Below are positions 38,601 through 50,733 of a stretch of DNA of 64,000 nt, piece by piece (positions within the stretch are counted from its first letter, which is position 1; every line of letters starts with the position of its first letter). The stretch is from Tulasnella sp. 424 (Eukaryota > Basidiomycota > Agaricomycetes > Cantharellales > Tulasnellaceae), in assembly GCA_019633425.1 (NCBI GenBank), contig WSUB01000056.1:124001-188000 (forward strand). Reading direction: 5' to 3'. The notes beneath the pieces were generated by a model. That model made no database searches. It saw only the letters and a list, made by a program, of their open reading frames with translations, and was not told the DNA's origin. The translations under genes were made by a program, and so were the position numbers.

Positions 38601-40711
38601 ACAAGAGTAAGACCTTTTTCGTGTCTCTGGGTGTTTCTGATTTCTAGTGCGATAAAATAGGCTTTGGCTGCAGCGACTATTCGAAACGTGCTATCCTCTG
38701 GACGGCAGGCTTGGAAACATCTCTTGGGTGAAGCCGTCCTTGATCCTTCGTTATGACTCGGTACGTAGACTGTCTCTTAAACAAACCACACTGACTCGAC
38801 TTTCGTTCAGCTTATCTCCGCTGCCAAAGTATGGTGCGAAGATCTGTACAGGATCATGGGGCGGAAAGGCAACTACTTTCTGACAAATGCGATCGGATGC
38901 GCGATGTTCAGCTCGGCATTCGATTACCTCAATGCTATTCATTACATCCCCCGCGCAGAGTGGGCTAACGCACGTTCCAAAAGCGAAGCCCATCTTCACA
39001 TGGAGAAAGCCTTGTGCTGGTTCCACCGGAACGCCCAGGACCGTCACTACTATGGCATTACTTTCATCAAGTAAGCTTGCCATCTGTCCTCTCCGAGGCA
39101 AAGCCTAACGCTCTTCTTTGAAGCTGTGTCGTTGTCGGTAAACTCAGGCTGGACATTTCAACCCTCATTTCATTTGCCGAGGAAGTTGTCGGTCATCTGA
39201 TATATAATGCCTTTCGGCTGTCGGTGGACGAAACTCGCGAGGCACTGCTTCCGACCTCTTGGGTAATTCGCGCCTGTCAACAGGGGTCATCGCGAATGGC
39301 TCGGGGGCCTGCGCCTTCGATACTTACTAACGCCCTCTCCCTAATACTTCGAGTGTTCGGGAAGAGTACTAGTGGTGGTAAGAATAAAGACAAGTTCTCG
39401 GCATGGTGCGGCGATACTTACGACAACCAGACCTACATTATAGGGGTCGGCCTATTTGGGATATTCCTCGAGTCTACAGGATCTCCATCATAGCCAAAGT
39501 TTGTCAAATGCTTGCGCTAGGTAAGCACGCACATTGAGGTCATAATAGGTATCCGCGTTGAAAGCGAGGCAGTCGGACAGAATTTAGGGACGAACGAACT
39601 AAGGCTAAAGGTCCTGCAATCTTTTCAAACTATCCAGAGGTTGGAACCCGTTGCACCTTCTCAATACCGCGAGTCAGTTCCCTATAACCTTTTCCCAAAG
39701 AGGTTGTATGCTGATAATAATCATTCGCAATCTCAGGTTTACTAAAGCTAGATCCTGGGATGGAGTCATGCGAGCCCTTACCGGCTTTGCGGAAGTAGCG
39801 GCTTCTGATCCATTGCTGAGGATCACAAAGAAAGTCCAACCGGAAGCGAAAGTTTGGGCTTCAGGACTCCGCACTTTCCAGTGGACTTCCGCCAAGGACT
39901 TGCTTTCGGAATTCGGCTTCTTTGAGTCAGGATTGGCGCGTTTACCGTCAAAGAATGAAAGGAAAGTCGCGACAGGGAATCCTTTGCAGAGCAATATCGG
40001 TGGTCCGAATCCACCCAAAGATGCCGGCTTGTCAAAGGAGACAGGAGATCTTTTACCTGTGCAACGAACGCACGAGGAAGCACACGCGGCCGAAAAGATC
40101 CTCCAGTGCTATCGCCGCTACAGGCATCGTTTGGGAGGAGGTCTAGGAGGGCCGCTATGGGAAGCGTACAACGACAGGGCTAACCTCTTAGCGTCGTCCC
40201 CGGCGTCCAGACTCTACAAGATACACCTTCGCGTAGCTATGCCCCAAGTTCTTACCTACGTTCGCCACATCATCAGCTGCATCGAAAACGTCAACGATCA
40301 AATGAACAAACGAGCCGCATCCGTCCCCCATGAGGAACTCGATGTGATCCGCGCGCAAGCCAAAGCCGTCAGGTATGGCCACTTGAAACAAGACCTAGCA
40401 TTCCTACTGACTACTCCAATACGTCTTTCAGAAAGGTACTCCGTGACGCCAAGGCTGTGGCGACTATAATTGGTCCCGACTCCTCATTTCACGACACGCT
40501 CAGTCTCGGTGCCCTGAAGGGAGAGGTGAAGGAGGTCATCACTCTCAGGGAGAGAGCGGCAGTAATTCACCCGAGTCTCAACGATCCCGACGCGAACTAT
40601 CAGGAAGCGGTGGACTTCCTCGTCCCCCCAGATCCCCGGCCAAAATCAAAGATACTTCCCCTTCTCAATACGGATGATGTGTACAGCGGGCCGAATGGCG
40701 TTCTTGCGTAG
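32630..40711 (+). CDS. TRANK1-like superfamily 1 helicase, copy H2
   Basis: Second full-length copy, same exon plan as H1 (first exon 32630-32816 is also 187 nt). Motifs: GRSGTGKTTTM split by an intron after 34607, DFIYIDEVQDN near 35655, FFAGDTAQTVSAG near 35800, VNYRSHAGII near 36008, YSSKGQEFND near 36480 and CLYVGITRAREHVW near 36710. A TPR-like section follows (36960-37850; LEISTDCYLEAKAYKLAA), then C-x7-C-x4-C-x3-H near 38425-38485 and CYRRYRHRLGGGL near 40108. It ends in GPNGVLA against GPGGLLA in H1. Identity to H1 is high in motifs but only about one third in the first 60 residues. A 17-nt exon at 34279-34295 has proper splice sites on both sides. No disabling mutation was seen. Confidence 0.85.
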
Positions 40712-40861
40712 TCACTGCTATCGGCCTTTTCGACTCCTTCAACTACTGTATATCCTGGTTCCTGGAGACCCTCTCCGTCTTAAGCTTGCTTTCATGATGT
40801 CATGTTTCTCCTATATGCATTTCGATTTACGTTGTGGCGTTTGAAAGAGCGAGAACGACCA

Positions 40862-41045
40862 AAGTCTCAATACTTCGCCCCGCTCTTAACGTCGAGGATT
40901 TGTAAGTTGCTCACAGAGGTCTTCTCGCCTTCCAATGTCTTTCCAAAGCAAACAAAATCTCCTATTCTCCACATCCACCAGTGTAATAATTTCTCTCTAT
41001 CGATCTCAGGCTGCACGACTTGACATGGTTGCTGCTCAATAGACA
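40862..41045 (+). pseudogene. helicase 3' tail remnant behind H2
   Basis: Behind the H2 stop a second helicase end appears: the words cgccccgctcttaacgtcgaggatttgta and the following 3' flank match H1 (31387-31570), not H2. The coding part is only about ten codons, ending in TAA where H1 has TAT. It marks the left edge of the module carrying M1. Confidence 0.75.
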
Positions 41046-41174
41046 TGAAATGTGGCCCGATTCAGATAATCGTAGGCTATGTAATAACGCGTGAGGGGCG
41101 ATGAGCCGTCAACGAACGACATGGAAGGACGGCGCGTCGTCCGTGTAACGGTTTGGGAAGACGGTGCCAGTACA

Positions 41175-42946
41175 TTATGACTGCGGAGGCTGTTGTCTTT
41201 GTTGCACCAGCCTCCTCCTTGGAGATTCCGGCTCAGTCCGGACAGTTTCCAATCGCGGTTGCCAAGGCAAGTCTTTCCGTATGACAACAGCCCACTGCCA
41301 GTCTGTGTGCCCGTGCAAGGTGAGATCTCTGACTTCGACTATTGACCGCTGTGAGAAGGGTTCGGTTATTCGAACTGTTCTGGAGAGAACCGGAGTCGAC
41401 TTACATCAATCCACATGTCGACGTCTGCTTCTTGGTAGCCTTGCGAGAGCATGAGTGGCTTATGCGCATGCAAAGCTCGAACCTCGGCCTCTTGCATCAG
41501 ATTGGCAGTATGCAGCTCTCTTTCACTCATATCTAGCCCGAGTGGTCCACTTAGCGCCTCATCAACCACGAATTCTCTCAATGCTCACTTGGCTTCCAAG
41601 GCCCGATTGGAATGAAGTAGTCCTGGCGGCTGACATATTCGAAATTTGGGTTTTCTCGTAGCCAGCTGAAAGGGGGTTTCTCAGTCTAGCCGCAAAGTAG
41701 TAGAATACGGAGGTGACAAAACGTACTCGTCCCAGTACACAGGATTGTCTACGCTGAAGTTTCCTTTGCTATGATAAGCTTCGTAGATGACCCCCCATGT
41801 ATGCTGTAACCACGAAAACCTGCACGTCGGTCAGGCCAAGATATCAAAAGAGCGCAGCGAAACGGACGGCCTTACCCGGGTTGCCCTGGATACGTCACAG
41901 GAAGGGGATTGAGATTAGCGTCATACGCTTGCTATGAAGAGACGGGTGAGTGTACTTATCCTCTAGAGAACCTTGGGACAGAGATGACTAACGATAGACC
42001 CGTTCGCGATCATCAAGATGCCACCTGGACGTAGTGTCCTCGCAATCTCATAGAACCAGCCGTTTAGGTCGTTGATACCGCTGTCTGCCGAACGCACGTG
42101 AACAAGGTCAAAACATCCCTCGAAATGGTCCAAGGGGAGGTTTGCGTCGTCGACTTCGAAGCGGCAGTTGGCTGGGATCTCTTCTTCTGCCACAAGTACA
42201 GGCGGGACAAGGTCAAGTCCCACCACTTCGGCATAGGGAAAAGCTTTTGCCATGTCGAGGGCCCTGGATGAATAATTGTGACTTCGGGTGAATTAATGTT
42301 CCGAAAATGAATGCGGAGAACGCACCATCTCCCTGAGCCCGTTCCTACGTCAAGAATGCCTGGTGGTGGATCTTTTGGACGGAGAGCACGTTCAACGAGG
42401 TCTTTGTCTGGGTATAGGCCGTCCAGGTACAGGAGGTGTAACAGGTGCTGCCTATCCAGCCGAGAATGTTCATCTCCATCCGCAGGTAGACTATTAGTCG
42501 GCCGTCAGCCCGATACGTTTCCTTCCCGTCATCTGACAGAACTTACAGGTATGTATCGTGATCGCTAAACGTCCTCCCGTAGAAATCTTTGTACTGGATA
42601 GCCCTCGAAATTGAGTTCAGCTGGGCTTTGGCATATGCGAAGAATGCATACCAAGATCCGCTCGTCTTAAGGTAGAGATGTCCCATTTCGGGACGAGTAG
42701 AAAAGTCAGTCAAGGCTTATCCACCGTATTACGATGATCATCGGAACGTCACCTACCTTCTGTACCAACGCTGACAACCGAAGGTTGGCCTGACTGCGTG
42801 TCGTCCATCCGGGTTCGCCGTCGACGGAGATCTCGAACAGAGACTGAGTCTTCAGGATAAATGTCCGAAACAGACCCAATGCCACTTCTAATGCTGACAT
42901 CGTCCCCCGGCTGGCGAGCGTATTCGGGGGTTGCTCCCATCCCCAT
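41175..42946 (-). CDS. SAM-dependent methyltransferase copy M1
   Basis: Minus-strand copy with the exon plan described for M2. Motif I (DVGTGSGRW) is encoded at about 42351-42325, followed across an intron by ALDMAKAFPYAEVVGLDLV and the acidic-loop region CRFEVDDANLPLDHF. Late motifs include YEIARTLRPGGILMI. The reading frame is open through the exons, but the ancestral start codon is gone: the codons before LPVIII have been deleted and the first in-frame ATG is at 42946. That start loses about 27 N-terminal residues that precede any domain. It may therefore still be expressed. Confidence 0.65.
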
Positions 42947-43161
42947 CAATGCATCGTCGTCGTTGTCACTTGCCCCAGATGCCGAGGTGAATTCAGTTGA
43001 ATGCCCAATGATGATTACTGGTAAGACAGCACAACGGTGGTGGTTGGTGAAGGTGAGATTGGGGCAAAGGTGACAAGAGATTGTCAGTCACGGGGTCGAA
43101 TTCCAGGTAGAAAGTGGGCTTGCTCACATGTACTGCTCTTCGCTGTATGTAGTAGGGTGTC

Positions 43162-44035
43162 AAAAAAGAAAGGAAGAAAGAAAAAAAGAAGAGAAAAAAG
43201 GGAAGCGATTGGTGGTTTTGGAGGATGGAAGAGAGAGAAAACGTTAAATTTCGAGGGGGGTTCTAGGCAAAGGGATTACATCCGCCTGCTCCTGTGGGGT
43301 CCAAGGCACCATTTCACTCCCGGCTATCACTCCGGATCGGAGAAATATCGGCGTCATTGAATGCCGAGGCTGCCAACTTTCCGGGGGCTGCCGAACTGCA
43401 CGATGGACATACCAGGCCGGACAGGAACGAATCATCACCTGTGCTACAGCCTGTACATTCTCATGAGGGGATTGAGCCCATGGCATGGTGAAGGGGCAAG
43501 TCTTGTTTGCCGAACAGCGCGTAGCGGTGATAAGCTCGCACATTTACGTAACACCAAGGTCACCACCTCTCCAACCCCGCTACTTCGGATCACGACTTTT
43601 CTGGCGAACGTTTTAAGCAAGCCTTCGACGTAAACAGGTGAGTGATTCCTTCAACAGCTCATTTGTCCTCTTATTGATTTTCTGATCCGGTCTCACGTTG
43701 CGAGCGCTGTGAGGTCTAGTCGGGGACTTTTAACAGTCTCTTTTCGAGGATATTATGGACAATCGCGAAGCCAGTCATTCCAATGTAGTCGATTTCCAAT
43801 ACCGTCCGCACTTCGATATAAGAACATTAGTACTACGGGTGTTGATTGATGCTGACGCTCCCAGAGCGTTCTGGCCGCCAACAGAGTCATATGATCCTTG
43901 TCTAACAAATGTTTTGGAGGTCGGGAGTATTTTTCGCAAAATGATTGGATCGTTTCGGCTCGCAAAGGATCTATGCACTGGCCTATCTTGATTAACCGAA
44001 CTCCTGTTACACCGAGGGTTGGACTTACTACTCGG
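43162..44035. repeat. promoter-side module Y1, with polypurine tract
   Basis: This module lies 5' of M1. A 45-bp A/G tract (43162-43206) reads as a C/T tract on the gene strand, as in many fungal promoters. Conserved words follow: tcggcgtcattgaatgcc near 43350, then ttgattgatgctgacgctcccagagcgttc near 43847 and a gattggatcgtttcggctcgcaaagg segment ending near 43990. The distal part has an open frame of 78 codons (43755-43991) that is not kept in the sister modules, so I do not call a gene. Confidence 0.7.
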
Positions 44036-44039
44036 ACTG

Positions 44040-45280
44040 CTGATATATCGCTCCAAGGATGTGGTTTCAACGACTTATAGAAGCTTTCTATCCTCCGAGT
44101 GATCGGCTGGGGAACATCTCATGGTTGAAACCATCTAGTATTCCCAATTACGGAACGGTAGGTTCCTTTAACCCAACTTCCCGTGACCAGAGGTAACTGA
44201 GACCGCTGGTTAGCTTATCTCGGCTGCTAAAATCTGGTGCGAAGACATTTACCGGTCTGTGGATATCCATGGCGCGTACTTCATGCCAACCGCGGCCGGG
44301 CGCACCACGTTTGGATCAGCGTTGGACTATCGCAACGTTCTGCACTACCTCGCCCAAGGTGCATGCGTCATACAGGAGCAAGACCTACCATGTATGACCA
44401 CTGGAGGGAGGACTGGACTGGTTCCTCCGTGGTACGCCGAACCGCCATTTACCCGGCGTGACGTTCATTCGGCGAGGATCGAGTGGTCTATTGTGCGAAT
44501 CTTGATCACTTTACTGATCTCATCTACTGGTTGCGTGGTGATTGATGGTCTCAGGATGGACGTTTTCACTCTACTTTCATTCGCAGAAGAGGTCATTAGT
44601 CACCTGATTTACAGTCGCCTCTGCCTTTGCTCCAAAGAAATTATCTTGCCCCAATCATGGGTTCTCTGGGCATGCAGGCATAGGATGTCAGAGATGGCCG
44701 AAGAGCTTGAAAATACTCCTGTTGAGCTTGGCGATCCACTCTGGTCTGTGTACAAGAGCGAGCCGAGACACTTCCTGTAACTTCCCGGCCGTCCCGCAGA
44801 TATACAAAGCATGCGCGGCGTCATTCCTAACGCATCAGCTTATCTGCACGGCGTTATTCAAAGACTGGACAAAGCAAACCAGAGTCTCAACCAGCAAGCG
44901 TCGTCTGTCCCTCATGAGCAGCTGGACGAGATATACGATCCAAGACTAAGGTCATTCGGTGGGTCTTCTCTGTTTAGCGTCCTGCGTTGCTTGCGGTCTA
45001 CCTATCCCTCCTCCCCGCCGGGTGAGAAATCTGATTCGAGACCGCAAAATGTTTGGAACGAACGATAGAACCCCAGGCTCCAGTCCACTCGGCGCTGAAC
45101 GGTGAACCCCTCAAGGCGGAAATGAACAAGATAACGGGATCAAGAGTAGTCGCCATCGAATCATGCCCTGCGGTCCAAGAGTTGGAGGTCGAATATCAGG
45201 AGAGCGTTGAGCTCATGATGGCCGGAAGAAAGCCCAAAGTCTCAATGCGTCGCCCCGCTCTTAACATCGAGGATTTGTAA
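44040..45280 (+). pseudogene. helicase fragment H3, derived from H1
   Basis: From ctccaaggatgtggtttcaacg onward this follows H1 29338-31410 with only scattered differences, far closer than H2. It starts mid-gene without promoter, helicase motifs or TPR section. At about 44729 it skips some 840 bp of H1: sequence up to H1 30014 joins directly to H1 30864 with a short ctt overlap. A one-base insertion near 45044 (gacCgc) breaks the frame, and the final TAT of H1 is TAA at about 45278. It is a non-functional, recently copied remnant. Confidence 0.88.
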
Positions 45281-45565
45281 GTTGATCCCGGAGGTCTTCT
45301 CGCCTGAACCGTCTTCTCGCCTTCCGATGTCTTTCCAAACCAAACAAAATGTCGTATTTCTCCCGTCCGCGACTGTAATAATTCCTCTCTATCAATTTCA
45401 GCTGCATAACTTGACATTGTTGCTGTTCAATAAACATGAAGTGTGGCACGATTCAGATAATCGTAGGCTATGCAATAACGCGCGAGGGACGATGAGCGGT
45501 CAACAAACGGGATCGAAGACTGGCGCGTCGTCCTTGTAACGGTCCAAGAAGACAGTGTCAGTACA

Positions 45566-47419
45566 TTATGACTGCGAAGGCTGTTGTCTCCGTTGCACCA
45601 GCCTTCTCCTTGGAGATTCTGGCTCAATCCTGACAGTTTCCAATCGCGGTTGCCAAGGCAAGTCGTTCCGTATGGCGATAGTGTACTGCCAGTCTGAGTG
45701 TATGTGCAAGGTGAGATCTCTGACTTCGGCTATTGACCGCTGTGAGAAGGGTTTTGGTTATTCGAACTCTTTTGCAGAGAATCCGAGTCGACTTACATCA
45801 ATCCACATGTCGACGTCTGCTTCTTGGTGGCCTTGCGAGAGCAGGAGTGGCTTGTGTGCATGCAATGCCCGAACCTCGGCGTCTCGCATCAGATTGGCAG
45901 TATGTACCTCTCTTTCACTCATATCTAACCCGAATGATCCGCTTAGCACCTCACCGACCACGGATTCTCTCAATGCTCACTTGGCTTCCAAGGCCCAATT
46001 GGAATGAAGTAATCCTGGCGGCTGAGATGTTCAAAATTTGGGTTTTCTCGTAGCCAGCTAAAAGGTGGTTTCTCAGTCTAACCGTAGAGTAGTAAAATAC
46101 GGAGGTGACAAAACGTACTCGTCCCAGTACATAGAATTGTCTACGCCGAAGTTTCCTTTGTTATGATAAGCTTCGTAGATGACCCCCCATGTGTGCTGTA
46201 ACCACGAAACCCTGCAAGTCGGTCAGGCCAAGATATCAAAAGAGCGCAGCGAAACGGACGGCCATACCCGGGTTGCCCTGGATCCGTCACAGGAAGGGGA
46301 TTGAGATCGGCGTCGTGCTTTTGCTACGAAAAGACAGGTCAGTGCACTTATCCTCCAGCGAACCCTAGGGCAGATATGACTAACCATAGACCCATTCGCG
46401 ATGATCAAGATGCCACCTGGACGCAGTGCCCTCGCAATCTCATAAAACCACCCGTTAAGGTCGTTGAGACCGGTGTCTGCCGAGCGCATGTGGACGAGGT
46501 CGAAGCATTTCTCGAAATGGTCCAAGGGGAGGTTTGCGTCGTCGACCTCGAAGCGGCAGTTGGCTGGGATCTCTTCTTCTGTAACAAGTACAGGCGGGAC
46601 GAGGTCAAGTCCTACTACTTCGGCATAGGGAAATCTTTTTGCCATGTCCAGAGCCCTGGATGGAGTATTGTGACTTCGAGTGAAATAATGGGCCGAAAAT
46701 GCGGAGAACGCACCATCTCCCGGAGCCCGTTCCTACGTCAAGAATGCCTGGTGGCGGATCTTTTGGACGGAGAGCACGTTCAACGAGGTCCTTTTCAGGG
46801 TACAGGCCGTCCAGGTACAGGAGGTGTAGCAAGTGCTGCCTGTCCAACCGTGAATGTTCATCTCCATCCGCAGGCATACTATGAGTCATCTGTCAACTTG
46901 ACACTTACGTCTCCCTCCCGTCATCTGACAAAACTTACAGGTATGTATCGTGATCACTAAACGTCCTCCCGTAGAAATCTTTGTACTGAATAGCCCTCGA
47001 AATTGGGTTCAGCTGGGCTTTGGCATATGTGAAGAATGCATACCAAGATCCGCTCGTCTTAAGGTAGAGATGTCCCATTTCGGGACGAGTAGAAAAGTCA
47101 GTCAAGGCTTATCCACCGTATTACGATGGTCATCGGAACGTCACCTACCTTCTGTACCAAAGCTGACGACCGAAGGTTGGCCTGACTGCGTGTCGTCCAT
47201 CCGGGTTCGCCGTCGACGGAGATCTCGAACAGAGACTGAGTCTTCAGGATAAATGTCCGAAACAGACCCAATGCCACTTCTAATGCTGACATCGTCCCCC
47301 GGCTGGCGAGCGTATTCGCCGGTTGCTTCCATCACCATCAGTGCATCGCCGTTGCTGTCACCTGCCCCAGATGCCGAGGCCAATTCAGTTGGATGCCGAA
47401 TGTTGATTACTGGTAGCAT
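45566..47419 (-). CDS. SAM-dependent methyltransferase copy M2, most intact
   Basis: Exons on the minus strand: 47419-47149, 47107-46939, 46878-46714, 46655-46385, 46323-46268, 46211-46119, 46057-45981, 45924-45797 and a last exon from about 45729. The first eight keep frame for 410 codons. The N-terminal 90 residues are low-complexity, with acidic patches. Motif I is GILDVGTGSGRWALDMA. Then follow VVGLDLVPP, the acidic loop FEVDDANLPLDHF, DLVHMRSADTGLND and RPGGILIIANGS, as in class I methyltransferases. A later FIPIGPWKP segment resembles fungal LaeA-like enzymes. The substrate is unknown. The start ATG-CTA-CCA is kept. The last exon is uncertain because the RDLTLH frame conserved in M6 is not reached from a visible acceptor. 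Confidence 0.78.
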
Positions 47420-47538
47420 ACGGACAGCACAACGGTGTGTGAAGGCGACAAGAGATTGTCAGTCACGCGGTCGGATTCCAAGTAGAAAGGTGGACTTGCT
47501 CACATGTACTGTAAGCTCTTCGTTGTAGTAGCGGTGTT

Positions 47539-48424
47539 AAAAAAAAAAAAAAAAACAAAGAAGAGAAAAAGAGATGGGAAGCGATTCGGGGTCTTGGAGG
47601 ATGGAAGGGAGAGAAAACGTTAAATTTCGGGAGGGAAAGCGGATTACATTCGCCTGTCAGGTCACAAGGCACCATTTCATTCCCGGTTATCACTCCGGAC
47701 CCCGACGGCGGATAAATATCGGCGTCGTTGGATGCCAAGCCCTCCAAGCGCACCTTTCCGGGATTTCCCTTTGACGAGAAGGCCAAGGCTGCCGAACTGT
47801 ACCATGAACATGACGGGCAGGAGAGGAACGAATAGCCACCGCTGGGGCCCTCCTATGCTAAAACCTCTAGATTCTTATTTAGCGATACTAGGGGATTGAT
47901 GGCCGGCTCGGGTCTGGTGAAGGGGCAAGTCGTTGTTTGCCGAACAGCGCGGAGCGGAGATAAGCATATTTGCATAACACCAGGTCCCCGCCTCTCCAAC
48001 TCCGCTTCTTGAACGTCTATTTTAAGCAAGCCTTCGACAGGTGGGCGATTCCTTCAATAGGCTCATTCATTCTCTTATTGATTGTCTGATTCGGTCTGAC
48101 GTTACAAGCGCTGTGAGGTCGACTCGTCAGCTCTAGTGTGGGACCTTTAGTAGTTTCTTTTCCAGGGTGGTATGGACAATCCCGTTTTGCTTCACCGCTC
48201 TAGCGACGCCAGCCATTGCAATGTAGTCAATTCCAATACCCTCTGCACTTCGACAAAATTAGCACTACGGGTGTTGATTGATGCTGACGCTTCCAAAGCG
48301 TTCCGGCCAACAGCGTCATATGATCCTTGTCTAGCGAATGTTTTGGGCGTCGGGAGTATTTTTCGCAAAATGATTGGACCGGTTCGACTCGCGAAGGATC
48401 TATACACTAGCCTATCTTGATTAA
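47539..48424. repeat. promoter-side module Y2
   Basis: A polypurine tract at 47539-47581 begins with a long A run. The words catttcattcccggttatcactccgg follow, then aagcaagccttcgaca near 48025 and the distal segment 48172-48420. That segment starts with atggacaatcccgttttgcttcaccg and ends at ctagcctatcttgattaac. The distal segment is an 82-codon open frame here but is interrupted in Y3 and Y4, so it is not called as a gene. Confidence 0.7.
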
Positions 48425-48640
48425 CATACTTTGCCCCGCTCTTAACGTCGAGGATTTGTAGGTTATTCCCCGTGGTCTTCTCGCCTGAACCGTCTTCCCG
48501 CCTTCCGATTTCTTTCCAAAACAAATAAAATGTGCTGTTTGCCACGTCCTCGACTGTAATGATTCATCTCTATCGATCTCAGGGTGTACGACTTGACATG
48601 GTTGCTGTTCAATAAACATAAAATGTGACCCGATTCAGAC
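48425..48640 (+). pseudogene. helicase 3' tail remnant between Y2 and M3
   Basis: Begins tactttgccccgctcttaacgtcgaggatttg and continues through the H1-type 3' flank, including ttcaataaacat. The terminal TAT of H1 is TAG here. Only the last few codons of the helicase are present. It joins Y2 directly at a gattaac word near 48418-48424. Confidence 0.72.
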
Positions 48641-48747
48641 AATCGTAGGCTATGTAATAACGCGTGAGGAACGATGAGCAGTCAACGAACGAGATGGAAA
48701 GACGGCGCGTCGTCCGTGTAACGGTTTAGAAAGACAGGGCCAGTACA

Positions 48748-50509
48748 TTATGAATGCCAAGGCTGTTGTCTTTGTTGCACCAGCCTTCTCCTCGGAGATT
48801 CTGGCTCAGTCCGGACAGTCTCCAATCGCGGTTGCCAAGGCAAGTCGTTCCGTATGGCGACAGTGTACTGCCAGTCTGTGTGTCCGTGCAAAGTGAGATC
48901 GCTGACTTCGGCTATTGACCGCTGTGAGGAGGATTCGGTTATTCGAACTGTTCTGTAGAGAGCTCTAATATACTTACCTCAATCCACATGTCGACGTCTG
49001 CTTCTTGGTGGCCCTGCGAGAGCAGGAGTGGCTTGTGCGCATGCAAAGCCCGAACCTCTGCGTCTCGCATCAGATTGGCAGTATGCACCTCTCTTTCACT
49101 CATATCTAACCCGAGAGGTCCACTTAGCGCCTCATCAACCACGGATTCTCTCAATGCTCACTTGGCTTCCAAGGCCCGATTGGAATGAAGTAGTCCAGGC
49201 GGCTGACGTGTTCAAAATTTGGGTTTTCTCGTAGCCAACTGAAAAGGAGTTTCTTAGTGTAGCCGTAGAGTAGCGAGAAATGGAGGAGATAAAACGTACT
49301 CGTCCCAGTACATGGAATTGTCTGGGGAGAAGTTCTCTTTGCTATGATAAGCTTCGTAGACGGCCGCCCATGTATGTTGTACCCACGAAAACCTGCAAGA
49401 CGGTCAGACCAAGGAACACAAGACCACGGCGAGGCGAACGGTCTTACCCAGGTCGCCCTGGATCCGTCACAGGAAGGGGGTTGAAATCAGCGTCGTGCTT
49501 TTGCTACGAAAAGACAGGTTAGTGTACTTATCCTCCAGCGAATCTTAGGGCAGATACGACTAACGATAGACCCATTCACGATGATCAAGATACCACCGGA
49601 ACGCAGTGTCCTCGCAATCTCATAGAACCACCCGTTTAGGTCGTTGAGACCGCTGTCTGCCGAACGCACGTGAACAAGGTCAAAACATCCCTCGAAATGG
49701 TCCAAGGGGAGATTTGCGTCGTCGACTTCGAAGCGGCAGTTGGCTGGGACCTCTTCGTCTGTGACAAGTACAGGCGGGACGAGGTCAAGTCCTACCACTT
49801 CGGCATAGGGAAAGCTTCTTGCCATGTCGAGAGCCCTGGATGAATAATTGTGACTTCGGGTGAATTAATGTTCCGAAAATGCGGAGAACTCACCATCTGC
49901 CGGAGCCCGTTCCTACGTCAAGAATACCTGGTGGCGGATCTTTTGGACGGAGAGCGCGCTCAACGAGGTCCTTTTCTGGGTACAGGCCGTCCAGGTACAA
50001 GAGATGTAGCAAGTGTTGCCTGTCCAACCGAGAGTGTTCATCTCCATCCGCAGGTAGACTATTAGTCGCCTGTCAGCCTGATACGTTTCCCTCCCGTTAT
50101 CTGACAAAATTTACAGGTATGTATCGTGATCGCTAAATGTCCTCCCGAAGAAATCTTTGTACTGAATAGCCCTCGAAATTGAGTTCAGCTTCTCTTTGGT
50201 ATATGCGAAGAATGCATACCAAGGTCCGCTCGTCTTAACGTAGAGATGCCCCATTTAGGACGAGTAAAAAATTCAGTGAAGGCTTATCCATCGTACTAGG
50301 ATGGTCAACGGAACGTCACCTCCTTCAGTACCAAAGCTGACGACCGAAGGTTGGCCTGACTGCGCGTCGTCCATCCGGGTTCGCCGTCGCCGGAGATCTT
50401 GAACAGAAACCGAGTCTTCAGGATAAATGTCCGAAATAGTCCCGATGCCACTTCTTATGCTGACATCGTCGGCTGGCTGGCGAGCGTATTCGGCGGTTGC
50501 TCCCACCAT
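48748..50509 (-). pseudogene. methyltransferase copy M3, frameshifted
   Basis: The SAM-binding exons are well kept: GILDVGTGSGRW at about 49930-49890 and ARSFPYAEVVGLDLV to FEVDDANLPLDHF. Two defects are visible. The ancestral start codon is deleted (ctgttaggacagc against ctggtagcatacggacagc in M2). One base is also missing in the second exon (cgtcctaaatgggg near 50245-50265 against cgtcccgaaatggga), which shifts the frame before the catalytic domain. An internal start could in principle bypass both, so loss of function is likely rather than certain. Confidence 0.7.
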
Positions 50510-50733
50510 CAGTGCATCGCCGTCGCTGTCACCTGCCCCAGATGCCGAGGTCAATTCAGTTGAATGCCGAATGGTGATTACTGTTAGGACAGCACAACAG
50601 TGGTGGTTGGTGAAGGTGAGATTGGGGCAAAGGCGACAAGAGATTGTCAGTCACGGGGTCGGATTCCAGGTAGAAAGTGGCTTGCTCACATATACTGTAC
50701 GCTCCTCGCTAGAGCAGCGGTGTTTTTCTTTTT

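Noticed and set aside
43755..43991. 78-codon frame in module Y1 and its counterpart at 48172-48420
   Set aside because: The frame is broken in Y3 and Y4, so it is more likely a copied non-coding segment than a conserved small gene.
46301..46960. 219-codon plus-strand open frame, and similar frames at 57281-57754 and 49028-49234
   Set aside because: They are exact antisense shadows of methyltransferase exons and introns, recur only because the gene is repeated, and break wherever introns differ.
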